Of a stretch of DNA of 64,000 nucleotides, positions 11,352 to 23,760 are shown piece by piece (position 1 is the stretch's first letter; every line of letters starts with the position of its first letter). Source of the DNA: Pseudoscleropodium purum (lineage: Eukaryota; Streptophyta; Bryopsida; Hypnales; Brachytheciaceae). Made by a program: the position numbers and the translations under genes. Where the stretch lies: assembly GCA_963969395.1 (NCBI GenBank), contig OZ017796.1:42522243-42586242 (forward strand), in the 5' to 3' direction. The notes beneath the pieces are model-generated. The model saw nothing but the letters and a program-made list of their open reading frames with translations, did no database searches and had not been told where the DNA came from.

Positions 11352-12065
11352 AAGGCAAGCCTAAATCACACATGAACATAATTAGTTCTCAAACCTGTAG
11401 TTTCGGTATTCAAATGACCCCAGCAAGTTTGTCAATATAGCGAAGACCTCAATAATCATTTCAAAACCTTTAGTGAATGACCACAAAGCAAGCACAAATT
11501 AAAGTAACATAAATTGTAAAGTAGAAGTATGCAACTTACATAGAAAAGACTGTTAGACTGGTGACGATAACAAAAATGCAAACAAAGGCCATCAAGGAAG
11601 CAGATTCCAACGACTTAAAAAATGATCAGTGATGCAAATTGACCAAGCATGCACCAAGCCTCATCAAAGATTTAATTGCTAAATCTGTGGATTATAAGAA
11701 ATATTGAACTTCAAATGAACTAAGAGAGTTTAAGGGTGAGCACTTATCATGAAGTCATGAATTTCAACTAAAGTTCATATTATTTAGATTACAATGAACT
11801 AAAAACATAACTTATTCTACAACTTAAAATGAACCTCAACAGGTTCTCAATATGCTTTTCAACTGTAATGAACATAATTTACAAAAAAATTCTAAACAAA
11901 CCAAGGATCTTGAATTGTAGTATGTGAGGAAGATCTTCCATCACAACAACAACAAATAGTGACGATAAACCATGTAATTATATACACAACCAAAATATGT
12001 ATGAAGAAAGTGAAAAACACAAGCAAGAATATCAAAGCAAATACTTTCTCACAAATAGAACATGC

Positions 12066-12893
12066 TTACCTCAGCTTTGACATTTTTCCCAAATCTATAG
12101 TCATTTTGTAAATGAAGGTGTAGTATTTTGAAAGAAGCTTGCGCAAGGGCTCAATAACACTCACCCAACGCGTTTGTACATTTTGTAACATCTTCAATCC
12201 CTTCATTCTTGTCAATTCAACTATATGCTTGAATTCTCTACACCTCTCAGGGCTCTTATAGAAATATGTGTGAGTCATAAACAACAATTTTTCTATATCA
12301 CTGAAAATTCTAAGATTGGAAAGGGCCTTGAAAGCTAAGTTGCAACGATGCACAATACAATGAACACCAATCACAAATGGGACACTCTTTTCTTTTACAT
12401 GTAGTGTCACCCTAGACCTATTCCTTTTTAAGGTAGTTGCACCATCTGCACCAAAGCTCAAGAGCTTTATAGCTATGCTTTCCAAATCTAAGCCCCCTCT
12501 AGGACTAATAGCATCTACAATCAACCTCGTTAGATGTTTTGCATTTGGAGGACCATCCACACATTCTAGCAAGACTAGAAGCAAGACTTAAACCTAATCC
12601 GAAACAATATAGATATGCACTGACAAGTAGCTACCATTGTCTACTACTGTGAATTTGTCTATAATGATAGCAATATAGTAAGTTGTTGCTATCAGATGTT
12701 TCATCTTGGAGACAACTTCCTTATATATATAGCCAACCATGATCCATTCAAAGTTGTCACACCATAGTGCAGATAGAAGATCAGGCATGCTCAACAATTT
12801 GTATAGATGAATTCTAGATTTATATTCTACTACAGGACGACCTTCATTCAAAAGCTGGAAGAAAGTAGTGAATTGGACCTGTTTTCTGCGCAC
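12066..12893 (-). pseudogene. hAT transposase relic: catalytic core, interrupted
   Basis: Two frames, 12,893-12,594 and 12,584-12,066, are separated by stops within about ten bases and read as one interrupted core. The first holds IAIIIDKFTVVDN, where the Asp matches the first catalytic residue of hAT transposases. The second holds LSFGADGATT (second catalytic Asp region) and CIVHRCNLAFKAL, the conserved Cys/His…Asn-Leu motif. It also has LQNVQTRWVSVIEPL, a common block of this group. The order and spacing support hAT rather than another superfamily. Confidence 0.7.
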
Positions 12894-12980
12894 CTCTATT
12901 ATTGTGCACTAGTTAATTAGCTAAAGTACTATAGGCAGAGGACGTGTTGCATACAAGCAAAGGTTCTTCCTATACTTGCA

Positions 12981-13376
12981 CTATTTAGCAACATGTTGTT
13001 CACTAGCCTTCACGTTGGATTGAGATAGATCTTTTTTGGCCACCCCCTTACCATCAAGCTTGAAAAGAATATCAGATTTTGAAGCCATAATACAAGGCTT
13101 CCTGTCCAGAGTAGTGCATACCTTGTAGCACACTATGTGAAAAATTCCATCACTTGCTACAATTCCTTCTATCCATGGGAACTTCGCAGCCGATATTGTT
13201 TGAAATTTTTTATGATGATCATACCTTCTTTGTGCCACGGATCGCTTTATTTGCGCTCTGGATCTTTTAGTGGCACCCTTCGGAGGAGATTCAAAATTAG
13301 AATCGGAATCCGACCCCTCCAAGTCATCTGAGACCTCCTTGAAGTCCTTGTTGTTGATGGGGTCACAGTTTGACAA
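12981..13376 (-). pseudogene. hAT transposase relic: N-terminal zinc-finger-like segment
   Basis: This 131-codon open segment begins at a TTG, not an ATG, so it is a fragment of a larger frame. An acidic, Ser-rich leader (residues ~10-35) is followed by a basic stretch. Then comes a domain with the pattern …KFPWIEG…DGIFHIVCYKVC…, which resembles the short Cys-containing N-terminal domain found in some animal and plant hAT-derived proteins. Only the first Cys pair is clear; the later ligands are not certain. Confidence 0.5.
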
Positions 13377-15149
13377 AATAACAATGAGTGGAGATAAACA
13401 CTTTACACCCTCATATCACCCAAACCCAAAGATGAACTGTAATCAAGACAATTTTATTTTATAGTAAAATTTTATTTTTTTGAGTATAAAATGGGTTTTA
13501 TGTTCAAAATTTTGAGCAATAAAGTGAGAATGTGGTGATAGTTGATGTTTAAATGTGAAAAGTCTCTTTAGTTTGAACGGTTGTGAATTGTGACAGTTTT
13601 TATCAAGAGATTTGAAGGGGTCTTTTTGAGAATGGAGGGTGATAAATAGTGTTTTTTCTCTCATTCTTCTCTCTTCTTCTTTTTAATTTTCTCTTGCAAT
13701 TTTGTGTGGGAAGTTATGTTTTTTCATTGTCATCTTGAGTTGTGATTTTTTATTCACTTAAGTGTTAGTTTTATTGCTTTAAGCATTACATTTCATTTTG
13801 GTGTTACATTGCCGTGAGCAATTTTTTATGAAGGAGAATCTCTTTAAGGGAATTTTTATTATCTTTTGAATAGAATTTTGTATATCAATTGTGTTTCATC
13901 TCTTAAGAGAATTCTTTGTGTCAATGTTTAAAGTGAGAGGGGAAGAAAAGTGGAGCAAAATATTGAATTAGTAATTAATTTGTTAATTTCAATGATTGGA
14001 AATTATTTTTATTTAAAATATTGGAATATCTTTGTGTCACAAGTGGATATATATGTTGGAAATAAAATTAAGAATTGAGATTTATTTGGAGTTGGGAAAT
14101 GAGTTTAGAATTCTACTGAATAGAAATTATTGAACAATTGTAAATAATTGATGTACATTTTAATTATGGAATGATTATCCATATGATTAATAAATGGTAT
14201 TCCAATTGAAGTTATGTGTACATGGATTAATGCTTGAATGTGTATTTAAATTCTTATGTGATATTGGTGTGTGAAATTGTTTATCTGAAGGACAAGTTGA
14301 GAGAATTTTATGTTGTAGCAATATTTTATTGAGAGAAATCAATTGCTTGACTATAGAGTTAATATGATGGGAATACAAATGATGTAAAATGGATAGAGAA
14401 CCTATTAAATTAAAATTGAAGCAATGTGAATTTTGTAACCAATTGAATTACACAAAAGTAGAATGTGAGACTAAAAAGGAAAACATTAAGATAGAGTATA
14501 AGAGCAAAGATTCAATAGAAGACAAGTTAGAAAAGATTTGCAGCAAAGAAAGATCAATTGGAGATGCTGAATGATGAAAGAATATTTTCAAATAAAGACC
14601 GGAGCCTTGATAATGGAAGAATTCAAAATACTTTAAAATAATTTAGCAAAGCATATTATAGATTCCTTAAGGAAAATTTTAGAATTGCTTAAGCAATGTC
14701 CTTGTTGTTTTCAATTCCTACAAAGGATATATGGTACATTTATTTTAAGTAATTAAGACATTAGCGCTTAAAGCGATTTCGAAGCGAAATGATATTTGTG
14801 CAAAACGATTCATGAGTTCTCGGTTAAACCGAATTTTCAAAGTTCAAATATGTATTGTGTGATACAGGTTGCAAATGAATATATTTGTAATATATTTCAA
14901 TGAATTCAAAGTACGAGATTTGTAGATGCAAGTGCCCTTAACTCACACTTTTTAAATTTATATTTTATCTTAAGATAAGACCGAGATGGATTTAGTGGTT
15001 AGAAATTTGTATTTATAATTGGATAGAAACTAAAGAGAGAATTCCTTCCCATTCCTAAATAGAATATGAAAGATACCAAATACCCTAATATATTAAGATT
15101 AAAGATATAATTTACCTACAAAGTGACATTAGCTAATTAAAACACTAAG
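13377..15149. other. AT-rich intergenic DNA upstream of the hAT relic
   Basis: No gene or repeat identified. The quasi-palindrome of the 7.6-9.4 kb field is not enriched here, so the other end of the hAT element is not marked. Confidence 0.35.
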
Positions 15150-16340
15150 CTAACTTGAGTTTTCCCTGAACGAACCTAATTGGAATTGCCTTGGTTTTGT
15201 CTTATAAAAAATTGTACTACATGAACCAAGAAACATTTTTGTATCAATAGACACAGTTTTGTTTTCCTTGCGAGATCTGAGGCAACCACTGGACTCTCCA
15301 TTTGGGTACTCCTCTATAAAATTTGGTTCCACTCAAGGCACCTCCAGGAGACACCTGTCGAACACCAATGCTAGTAGCTACCTCCTCCCCCCCCCTTCAA
15401 ACTTATACTAGATTCAAAGAAAGATCTCATTGTCTTCTTTGCGGTGTTGGTCTTCTACAAGTCAGTCATTTTGGCCTTCCACTTCATCTCCTTTTGCACT
15501 AATTTCAAAGCATGGGAGGCACCTTGCTTCACTTTTTCTTCACATCTCTTGCAAGATTGGCACCCCGCACCGCCTTCTTGACAACGTCATCCCCTAAAGC
15601 CTCATCAGTAGAACCCATTGCAATCAGATATTGCTGCACAATTTGAATTGAACCCTACTACGCTTTTCTTGAGACAACAACCTTCAAACTAGAGTGCTTT
15701 GGCAATCAAAAAATCATGAGCAAATTCCATGGACCGCATTCTCTATCTAGACACAAAATTCTCTATCAAAAAAGAAAAGAGCATGCAATGACATAACAAT
15801 TGAGACTCATATAAATTGACAATCCTCTTAATTCTCTTTACTACGCTCATGAAAGTTGCACACACCCATACTTTAAAGTTCTCTACAATCAAACCCTAAA
15901 ACATAGACATGATGATTAAAGAGATGAAAGAAGAGGAAACAAAACTCTCTGGTACTACAATGCTCCTTTGTGCTCCTCAAATGTTGGCATCCAAGGTACA
16001 TTCAGGAATTGGCCTCCAATATCAATTTTCAAGGCAAGACATAAAACTCACTCTTGTTAGGACTTGGTGAACTCATGACCACTTTCTAAAAACGTGCTAG
16101 CGAGAATTTGATGCATTCACTCAGAACCACAAGTGATAAATTTCCACAAGAGAAAGGCACAATGGCGAAGGAATGTGATCATGGATAGACACTTAGAATT
16201 ACGAGGAGGAGGAGTTGGCGATTATGAGTGATTATCGGGTGCATGACAAGGAAAAATCTGGCGACACAAACATCAAGCCTTCTCATCAATAGCTACAATA
16301 TGGCCCCATCCCATCACCTAAAGCCACCAACATGGCGATG
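15150..16340 (-). pseudogene. Possible decayed coding remnant, GC-richer than flanks
   Basis: Composition rises above the AT-rich surroundings. On the minus strand, short frames near 15,640-15,430 (…MGSTDEALGDDVVKKAVRGA…, then a stop, then further Lys-rich sequence) and 15,332-15,150 look like degraded protein-coding sequence. No family is recognised and stops are frequent. It lies upstream of, and in the same orientation as, the hAT relic and could be part of the same or another transposon. Confidence 0.25.
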
Positions 16341-19180
16341 AAAGTCCCTTTTCATCCAAATTTTTTGAATTGTCATTTCACCCTATGTCACCTCTTGATG
16401 TAAACTAGAATTGTTAAAGTTTCACAAATTAATTATAGGCCCTTTCTTTCAAATTTAAATAATTAGTATATAAATTTTAAAGAATAAATTGAGACTTTCA
16501 AAAGGTCTTTTCTTCATTCATATCAACTTGTTGATATAAAACCATTTTGTAACTGCACTTAATTCTATATATATGGTAGGTGATATATTGGATATTCTCT
16601 TGAATAGTTCACTTAATGTAAATGGAATCATGCATTTGTAATTCATGAGTTGCAACCATGTTTCATGAATTTGGTATTTCTCAATGAGAATTTTAACACA
16701 CATTTTCAACATATCATGTCATTGCAAACTAGAGAGTATGAAATTTATTACAGAGCTATTATGGATTTATTTGTCATGTGAATGTTGTTTTGATGGATTA
16801 TAACTTCAATATATTGCAATTATTAGGAATAATTATAATATGAAAATTGCCTTTTATGTTTAGAGGCAATGAAAGTCAATCCACCTCTTCAATGATCAAA
16901 CATATCAATTCTCACATCAAAACATTATAATCTTTAAAGGATTCCTTATAAAACTCTTTGTTGGAAAAAGACGATTTATTAAGGTAGTGTGAGAAAGATA
17001 ATTTTCTTCTTCTAAAATTCAAAATTTATACTAAACTACTATAGGAATGTGTAGAAAAAATTACAAAATTTTGATTGCATTGATTGAAAGATTATAATGT
17101 TTGAAGTTAGAAGAAAAAGATTATTTCTAACCTTGCACTTTAGGAACAAAAAACTTTAACTCTTCCTAGAGTGAGATTTTTAAACTACACATAATTATTT
17201 TTTTGTCATTTGCATCTTATATCATATGAATTACATACCTACCAAATTTCATATTTACAGGGGGGGGGAGTTTGCACATGCTACCCAAAATTGCTTGAGC
17301 TATTTGAAAAGTTCAAGGCAACATAGTATTTTATTTCAACACTTCATAAAAAAAAATAGCATTCTTACTAAGGGAGTCTATGTTTGTACACCTTGTGTCA
17401 AAATTTCATGAACATTTGATCCAAATTAACTTAATATGTAACTACCTAAAATCTCATTGGCATATGTTGAATAGTCACTTGGTTTCTATTAAGTGACCTT
17501 CTAAATTTTACTCAAAGTTTTTATACTTGACCTTCATAGTCATAGTATGAGAAACAACTCTTCGTTGAAATCATTGGAATAAAGTTATATTAGATGGATT
17601 ATGTAGTTGCAAGAGGATTGAAATCAAACAACCTGAAACCTTTGGATATTTCATCGACCAAATATGATAGATTTCATCTATGGTGTTTAACAATTGTAAT
17701 GCACTCTAACCTAATAGGTTTGAGTGCATCTAAATATTATTGTAGTTTGTGCAAACTTTCCATTGTAAACATGTAGTGAAAATAAGAATGTGTTTAAAAA
17801 AAGTATAGGTCTTCAAAAATGTTCAAAAGAAATATCCACAAAAACTTAGTTTATTGGCACCATATAAACTGTGTGGTTAAAATATAAAGAAACATCATTT
17901 ATGTTCAATGTTCTTCATTAGGCAAATGTTTTTGAATTCTTTACATGACAACTTTGCACGAGTAATTTTTAAAAGTAACTTATCACAACAAATTTAAGTA
18001 GTGGATGAATATTGGTAGTGTTAGTATTTGATCTTCTACACATTCATCCTTTACATAAATATAAGGTGTATAAAATTTCTATAATATTTACAAAATTTTA
18101 CTCATTACGTGAGATTTGAGGCTTCTATAAGATTGCGGGTTCTCCCAAAGCTCTAAAAACGTTGGGAACGTTGCTAATAACATAGCTTGATGTAGTCAAA
18201 AGAGTGCCACATCAATTCTAAAAAAAAAGAATTAAGAATCAATTATTTTTTGCATTTTCAAATTTTAATTTTTTTCCAACAACTGGCCGCTCCTTTGCTA
18301 CAAGGGAAATAGTGAAGGAGATAGTCCTAAGGTGGACTATTATTGACTTCAAATCTCCTTTAATACTTGAAGAAGTGGCATATCATGACTTTTGGAAAGT
18401 GGATTGTATTAATCTTAAGTAGCCATCTGGCAACTTGGAAAATATGAAAAATGTTTACCATCTACGTTGTACTAATTGTATTGATACAATTGTATATGAA
18501 TTTTAGTAGTGTTGTGTCCTTGTACTGTACATTAAATACCCCTCACAACACTTGTCACAACAATGCTACGTCAAGTTTACAACAATAAAATTTCTTGTAT
18601 TTCTATGATCACAACAAAAAAATTCTTTTTAATAGTTTGAAATTCCTCCAAGAAAGCCAACCCAAAAATCTATTACACAATCACCTGAGTTAGCAACAAA
18701 TTTTCATCTACATATTTGTACTTTTACTCATCCTTCTTTTTGTAAATTTGTCTTCTTTTAATGACTTATCATCCATCTTCAATTAACAACCCCAAAATGA
18801 TTTCTTTTACCAAATCGGGAAAAATTTCACGCAATCTCTTTTTGGCAAAATAAAAAAACCAAACCCACTGCCATAAAAATAAAATAAAATAAAAAATAGA
18901 ACCCTCACTGATGATCACGGAAGAAAGTTGAATTTATTGATGCAAAATGACGTACAATTGCCATCATGCCCAAGACTGAGTACCTACTGCTCAATGATAA
19001 AACTTCAATATATCAACAGTGACACCATCCGTTTGGTCAATTCATTGATGAACTATGCAACTACCACTTTCCATCCTAAATTTATTTTTTTCATAATTTT
19101 TTTTCTATGATTTTTTTTTTTTTTATAATTTTTTTTTCCACCTGTCCCCTTTCACAGTCTATGTGTGTAATAAGATAGTA
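16341..19180. other. AT-rich intergenic DNA
   Basis: No supported gene, RNA or tandem repeat. Short open frames here lack motifs and start context. Confidence 0.4.
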
Positions 19181-19189
19181 TGTACAGTA

Positions 19190-19500
19190 AGATAGTCCTT
19201 GTGCTGAACTGAACTGAAGGTGCCAAGGTGCCTGAGATGCCCGAGATCCCATGTCCCGTGACCCTGTCCCGGTCCCATCCCGGAGCCCCATGCTCTTGAG
19301 TTGGACACAGCCACTTGAATCGGTTCTGTTTCTGATCCGTGCCAGAGACAGCCATTTGCTTCATGACATTCACATTCAGAAGCCGCAGCAGGCGAGGCAG
19401 GCGACGCAGTGTGTATTATTGGAGACGCTGTCAGGCCATGAACTGCCAAGGATTGATTTCAATGGGGATTTGACGCTCGTTATTTGCTCGCTAGAGTGTA
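19190..19500 (+). other. GC-rich island, possible orphan exon or gene remnant
   Basis: About 300 bp of GC-rich DNA stands out from AT-rich flanks. One plus-strand frame (ATG at 19,251) runs into a strong donor AGT|GTAAGT at 19,498, as in a first coding exon. The encoded sequence (…LSGHELPRIDFNGDLTLVIC…) is not recognised, and no second exon could be found downstream. It could also be a non-coding RNA promoter or a displaced gene fragment. Confidence 0.25.
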
Positions 19501-21220
19501 AGTTCGGTTATCAACTTATATAATTTGGGTGTTTTTCTTTTTCTTTTTCTTCGCTAATGAATTGGCAGGGACGGACATGGTTAGCATGCCTGCCATTCAT
19601 TCCATGGTAAATTATAAATTGATTTAATGTGGAGGCACCAATATCTGATCATATAAGCAATTTGGGAGCAGGTTGTGCATAGTATGAATTGGTGAATATT
19701 TTTCTCATGTAGGAAGATAAGAAATATAGGGATTGCTAAATTTTCAGATTTATATTCTGAGATTTGAGATTATAGTGCATTTGGGGAAGCAGAAGAACTC
19801 TTGACCTATAAGCAATGTCTAAAGTCTTCCAACTCTAATCATACAAGATAGTACTTTCTTGGTCACTACTTCAAGTAATGTGGCATGATCTTATTAGTTC
19901 CAACCTTGGAAAGGACAAAAAAAAATCAAATTTCTAGCTTGAGAACCGGCTAAGGTTGGAAATAGCACACTCTCCTAGTTGGATACTAGGCGTGGTTGGT
20001 TATTGGTGCTTCCACTTTAAACCTATTTATCAAGAATGAATGGAAACTCCGTCATCTAGGAGATTCAAGGTTTGCAGTCCTTGAGGATGCTTGTAGCTGG
20101 AATTTTATTTTTTCAGTGTGAGTGATATTTCTAGTATAGGTGATACACTTGGCCTTGTAGTTGTGTTTGAAGAGTTTGAGAGAAATCATTTGCAAGTAGA
20201 ATCAAGACATTTTGATAAACAATGAATTTTTTGTGATTTTTCAAAGTTTCTTGGGTTTGAATTGGTACAATGTAGATAGACCCATGCTAAACTACATACT
20301 AACATGTCTCCCCTTCAAGTACATTGTCATGATGCTGAAGGGTTGCTAAGGTTGTGGTAATGGATGGGTGATAGATGCAAATGAGAATAGCCAAGAGATG
20401 ATGGCATTGGATTGTTCTACCTTAATGTTGAAAGTGAAAAATAAATCTATGGGTTTTTTGTAGGGGCTCACCAATGGGCTTATTTTGGAATAAGCTAGGC
20501 ATACATATTATTGATCCCTTCCCAAGTGTATCCCTATATTTACATGTGTCTAACATTTAAGCCAATAATTGCATGGGACAATAATAAAAAGTCATAACAA
20601 ATGTAGTTGCTATCTACATGTATAGAAATGGGGGGGGGGGGGGGGGGGGGGGGTTGCAATTGGGAAAAGGGGGGAGGTGATAATGGGTATGCATATCCAC
20701 ATCTTTTAATAGACATGCACCCCTTCTTTTTCTTGTGATGTCCATCTAAAAAGTTTGCCCATCAAATCTACACTTTTTTTATTACAAAGTGAAAGTTAAT
20801 ATGAATTCTTGTGTTTCTTATTATTTTCAAGCTATAAACGATAAAATTGATATGTATAATGTGCAACTTGAATAAATATGATGAATAATTCAATACTTTA
20901 AATTTCATTTCACACACTCAAATATAGAAGAGAAAAATAAACAATGGTTTTCTTTTAATATTGTAATATTATATCTCACCTTTTAAGTATAATATATTTT
21001 GACTCTCACAAGTAATAATGAAAAAACAAACTAAAATCAAGTATCTCCTAAAATATTTGATTTTTATATACTTATTTTCAAATAATTTTTCTGACAAACC
21101 TCTATAGAATTGCAAATTTTAGAAAATTTTAGAATGCAAATTTTACTCCTACAACAACTCATTCTAATTCTTCTTTAAGGATAAAAAATTTAAAAATGAT
21201 GGTCTCAAATGTACTAAGAC
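19501..21220. other. AT-rich intergenic DNA with a poly-G run
   Basis: No gene. A run of 24 G at 20,630-20,653 is followed by further G-blocks to ~20,677. The rest shows no clear repeats. Confidence 0.4.
20630..20677 (+). repeat. Poly-G run with further G-blocks (G-quadruplex-prone)
   Basis: Twenty-four consecutive G followed by GGG, GGGG and GGGGGG blocks within 25 bp. The exact length may be affected by assembly or sequencing. Confidence 0.8.
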
Positions 21221-22735
21221 AATGAAAAAAATTGATATAAAGAATTTATATAAATTATTATTTTTGATAAAAAAAATTTTAATTTTAAAAAATTAAATTG
21301 AATTATGAATTATGTTCCAAAAATCCATAGAATATGAAAGGTAACCTTTAATTTGTAGTGTAAGGGCCAACTTGAGAAATCAAGACCATTTATTTGGGTT
21401 GAAAGGATGTACAATAGTTGGAACGTGGTACCCTTTTTGAAAGACCTCAACCAATAGAGTTTAAAGAAACCAAAACTTTGGTAAAAGAAATTGAATTTGC
21501 ACGTACACAAAATTTAGCCATGGATATGAAGATACCCAACATACGGGCCATTCAAGCTCAAGTTCACAAAGTCAAATAAGAAGCCAATCAATATAGGATC
21601 TATTCAACTCCAAGTCCATGAAGTGAAAGAAATAGATGGTCAACACAAGTCCACGAGGTCAAATAAGAAGCCAGTCAAGTGTCTATTCAACTCCAAGTCC
21701 ACGAAGTGAAAGAAGTAGATAATCAACACAAGTCCACGAGGTCAAATAAGAAGCCAGTCAAGGGTCTATTCAACTCCAAGTCCACGAAGTGAAAGAAGTA
21801 GATAGTCAACACAAGTCCACGAGGTCAAATAAGAAGCCAGTCAAGGGTCTATTCAACTCCAAGTCCACGAAGTGAAAGAAGTAGATAGTCAACACAAGTC
21901 CACGAGGTCAAATAAGAAGCCAGTCAAGGGTCTATTCAATTCTAAGTCCACGAGGTCAAATAAGAAGCCAAGTCAAGGGTCTATTCAATTCCAAGTCCAC
22001 GAAGTGAAAGAAGTAGATAGTCAACACAAGTCTACAAGTTGAAAGAAGTAGACAGTCAACATCAATCCAGGAATTGAAAGAAGTACCAAGCAATACAAAT
22101 TCAAGAACTGAAAGAAATAGATAGTCAATACAAATCTAGGAACTGAAAGAAGTAGACAGTCAATACAAATCTAGGAACTAAAAGAAGTAGACAATCAATA
22201 CAAATCTAGGAACTGAAAGAAGTAGATAGTCAACACAAATCCAAAAACTGAAAAAAGTAGATAGTCAACACATATCTAGGAATTGAAAAAAGTAGATAAG
22301 CAACACAAATCCAAAAATTGAAATAAGTAGATAGTCTATACAAGTCCATAAACTGAAAGAAAAAGACACTCAATACAAGAATTGAAAGAAAAAGACAATC
22401 AACGCATGGTCTATTCCAATTCAAATCCATGAAGTGAAAGAAGTAGATAGTCAACATATGGTCTATTCTAATTCAAGTTTATGGAAATAAATAAATGTGG
22501 AGTTGTAACAATGTGATCAACTAACTCAAAAAATCATAAAGTCACATCTATGTTTTCCAGTAATACATTTGAGCAATAAGTTGTGAAATTCAAAACACAA
22601 TATGTAGGGGTATCTAAATAACGTGTTGAAATTCCTTTTCCTCTTGCTTGGGACAATTTTTTAACCCTTCCTAAAGGGTATTCATGAATTTTTTTCCAAA
22701 ACTTCTTTTGAAGGGCAAAGTATTTGAAAAGGACC
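21221..22735. repeat. Repeat element copy A with an expanded internal satellite
   Basis: The left flank (21,221-21,540) and right flank (22,507-22,735) are each similar, in the same order and orientation, to the flanks of copy B (22,894-23,760). Shared blocks include AATATGAAAGGT, TTGAAAGGATGTACAATAGT, GTAAAAGAAATT and TTTTAACCCTTCCTAAAG/TTTAAGCCCTTCCTAAAG. Between them lies the 35/83-bp array. No coding potential was found. Confidence 0.65.
21605..22450. repeat. Satellite array: 83-bp higher-order units, then 35-bp monomers
   Basis: From 21,611 the phrase CAAGTCCA[C/T]GAAGTG recurs at 21,694, 21,777 and 21,860, exactly 83 bp apart, with a shortened unit after 21,942. From ~22,020 to ~22,450 the period becomes 35 bp, with units of the form TCAATACAAATCTAGGAACT then GAAAGAAGTAGACAG, about eleven copies. 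The 83-bp unit is one diverged 35-bp monomer plus a 48-bp monomer with a 13-bp insertion. Confidence 0.8.
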
Positions 22736-22893
22736 AAATGCTAGTCATTTTTACATGGAAAAATGATGGAAAAAATGTACTATTACTCATTTTAGCACAT
22801 GTCTCATTTTCACTTAATTTGGAACTTTTTGATTTGTTTGTCATTATTTACATGATCTTATGGTCCATGACATAAGAAGTACTTTCTTTCTGA

Positions 22894-23760
22894 CAATGAA
22901 AAAAATTGATTTAAAGAATTTTATGGGAATTAACTTTTTGCTAGAGGTAATAGTAAAAACTTCAAAGGAAACTAATATAATATAAAAATAAATTCTGAGT
23001 TATATTTTTTTTAAAGCTTAGAATATGAAAGGTGACCTTTAATTTGGAGGGACAACTTGAGAGATGAACAAATACTTATTTTGGTTGAAAGGATGTACAA
23101 TAGTTGGAGTGTGGTGCTTTTTAAAAAAAAATTTGGTTGATAGAATTTAAAGAAACACAAAATTTCGGTAAAAGAAATTAAATTTGCACCTACACAAAAC
23201 ATAGCTACAAATAAAAAGACAGTCAACATGGGGTCTATTCAAGTTTAAGTCCATGAAGTGAAATTAACAAAGTAAAAAAAGAAGATAAGCAACATTGACA
23301 CTATTCAAGTTCAAATCCACAAAGTGAAAGAAGACATTCAACATAGGGTCTTTTCAAATGCATGTATACAAAGTAAAAGAAATAATGTGACGTTGAGACA
23401 ATATAGGCAAATGATTTAGGGGATCACAAAATCACATTTGTGTTTTCCTGTGTCACATTTGAACAACAAGTTTTGGAGTTCACAAAGTCACATCCGTGAT
23501 TCTTAGTGTCACATTTGAGCAACAAGTTGTAGAGTTTTCAAAGTCAAATCCATGTTCCTCGTTGTGAAGCTCAACCAAGGGCAAAGGCATTTGGCAAGAA
23601 AGTCAATTGAAAGATAAATTCAAGATTCACAATATACAAGGGTCTCCAAAAATGTGTTGAATTCCTTTACTTCTTTCTTAGAAATTTTTTAAGCCCTTCC
23701 TAAAGAATGTTCTTGATTTTTTTTTAACTTCTTTTGAAGGACAAAGTGTTTGAGAAAGTT
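22894..23760. repeat. Repeat element copy B, with only a few internal monomers
   Basis: Same flanks and orientation as copy A but with the satellite reduced to two or three diverged monomers at ~23,220-23,390. Confidence 0.6.

Larger units (their letters stand above)
10199..13376 (-). mobile_element. Decayed hAT-superfamily transposase (relic)
   Basis: On the minus strand, broken reading frames follow the order of a hAT transposase of the type with an N-terminal zinc-finger-like domain. Zinc-finger-like part: 13,376-12,981. Catalytic core: 12,893-12,066. Middle: 11,351-11,115. C-terminal part with the dimerisation region: 10,688-10,199. The frames are separated by stops, frameshifts and longer non-coding gaps, so no full transposase can be made. 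The terminal inverted repeats and 8-bp target duplication were not found. The true element may be larger and may include the motif field at 7.6-9.4 kb. Confidence 0.7.

Noticed and set aside
21605..22450. CRISPR-like array (regular 83-bp and 35-bp periods)
   Set aside because: Units are continuous tandem repeats without unique spacers, and the genome is a plant nuclear one.
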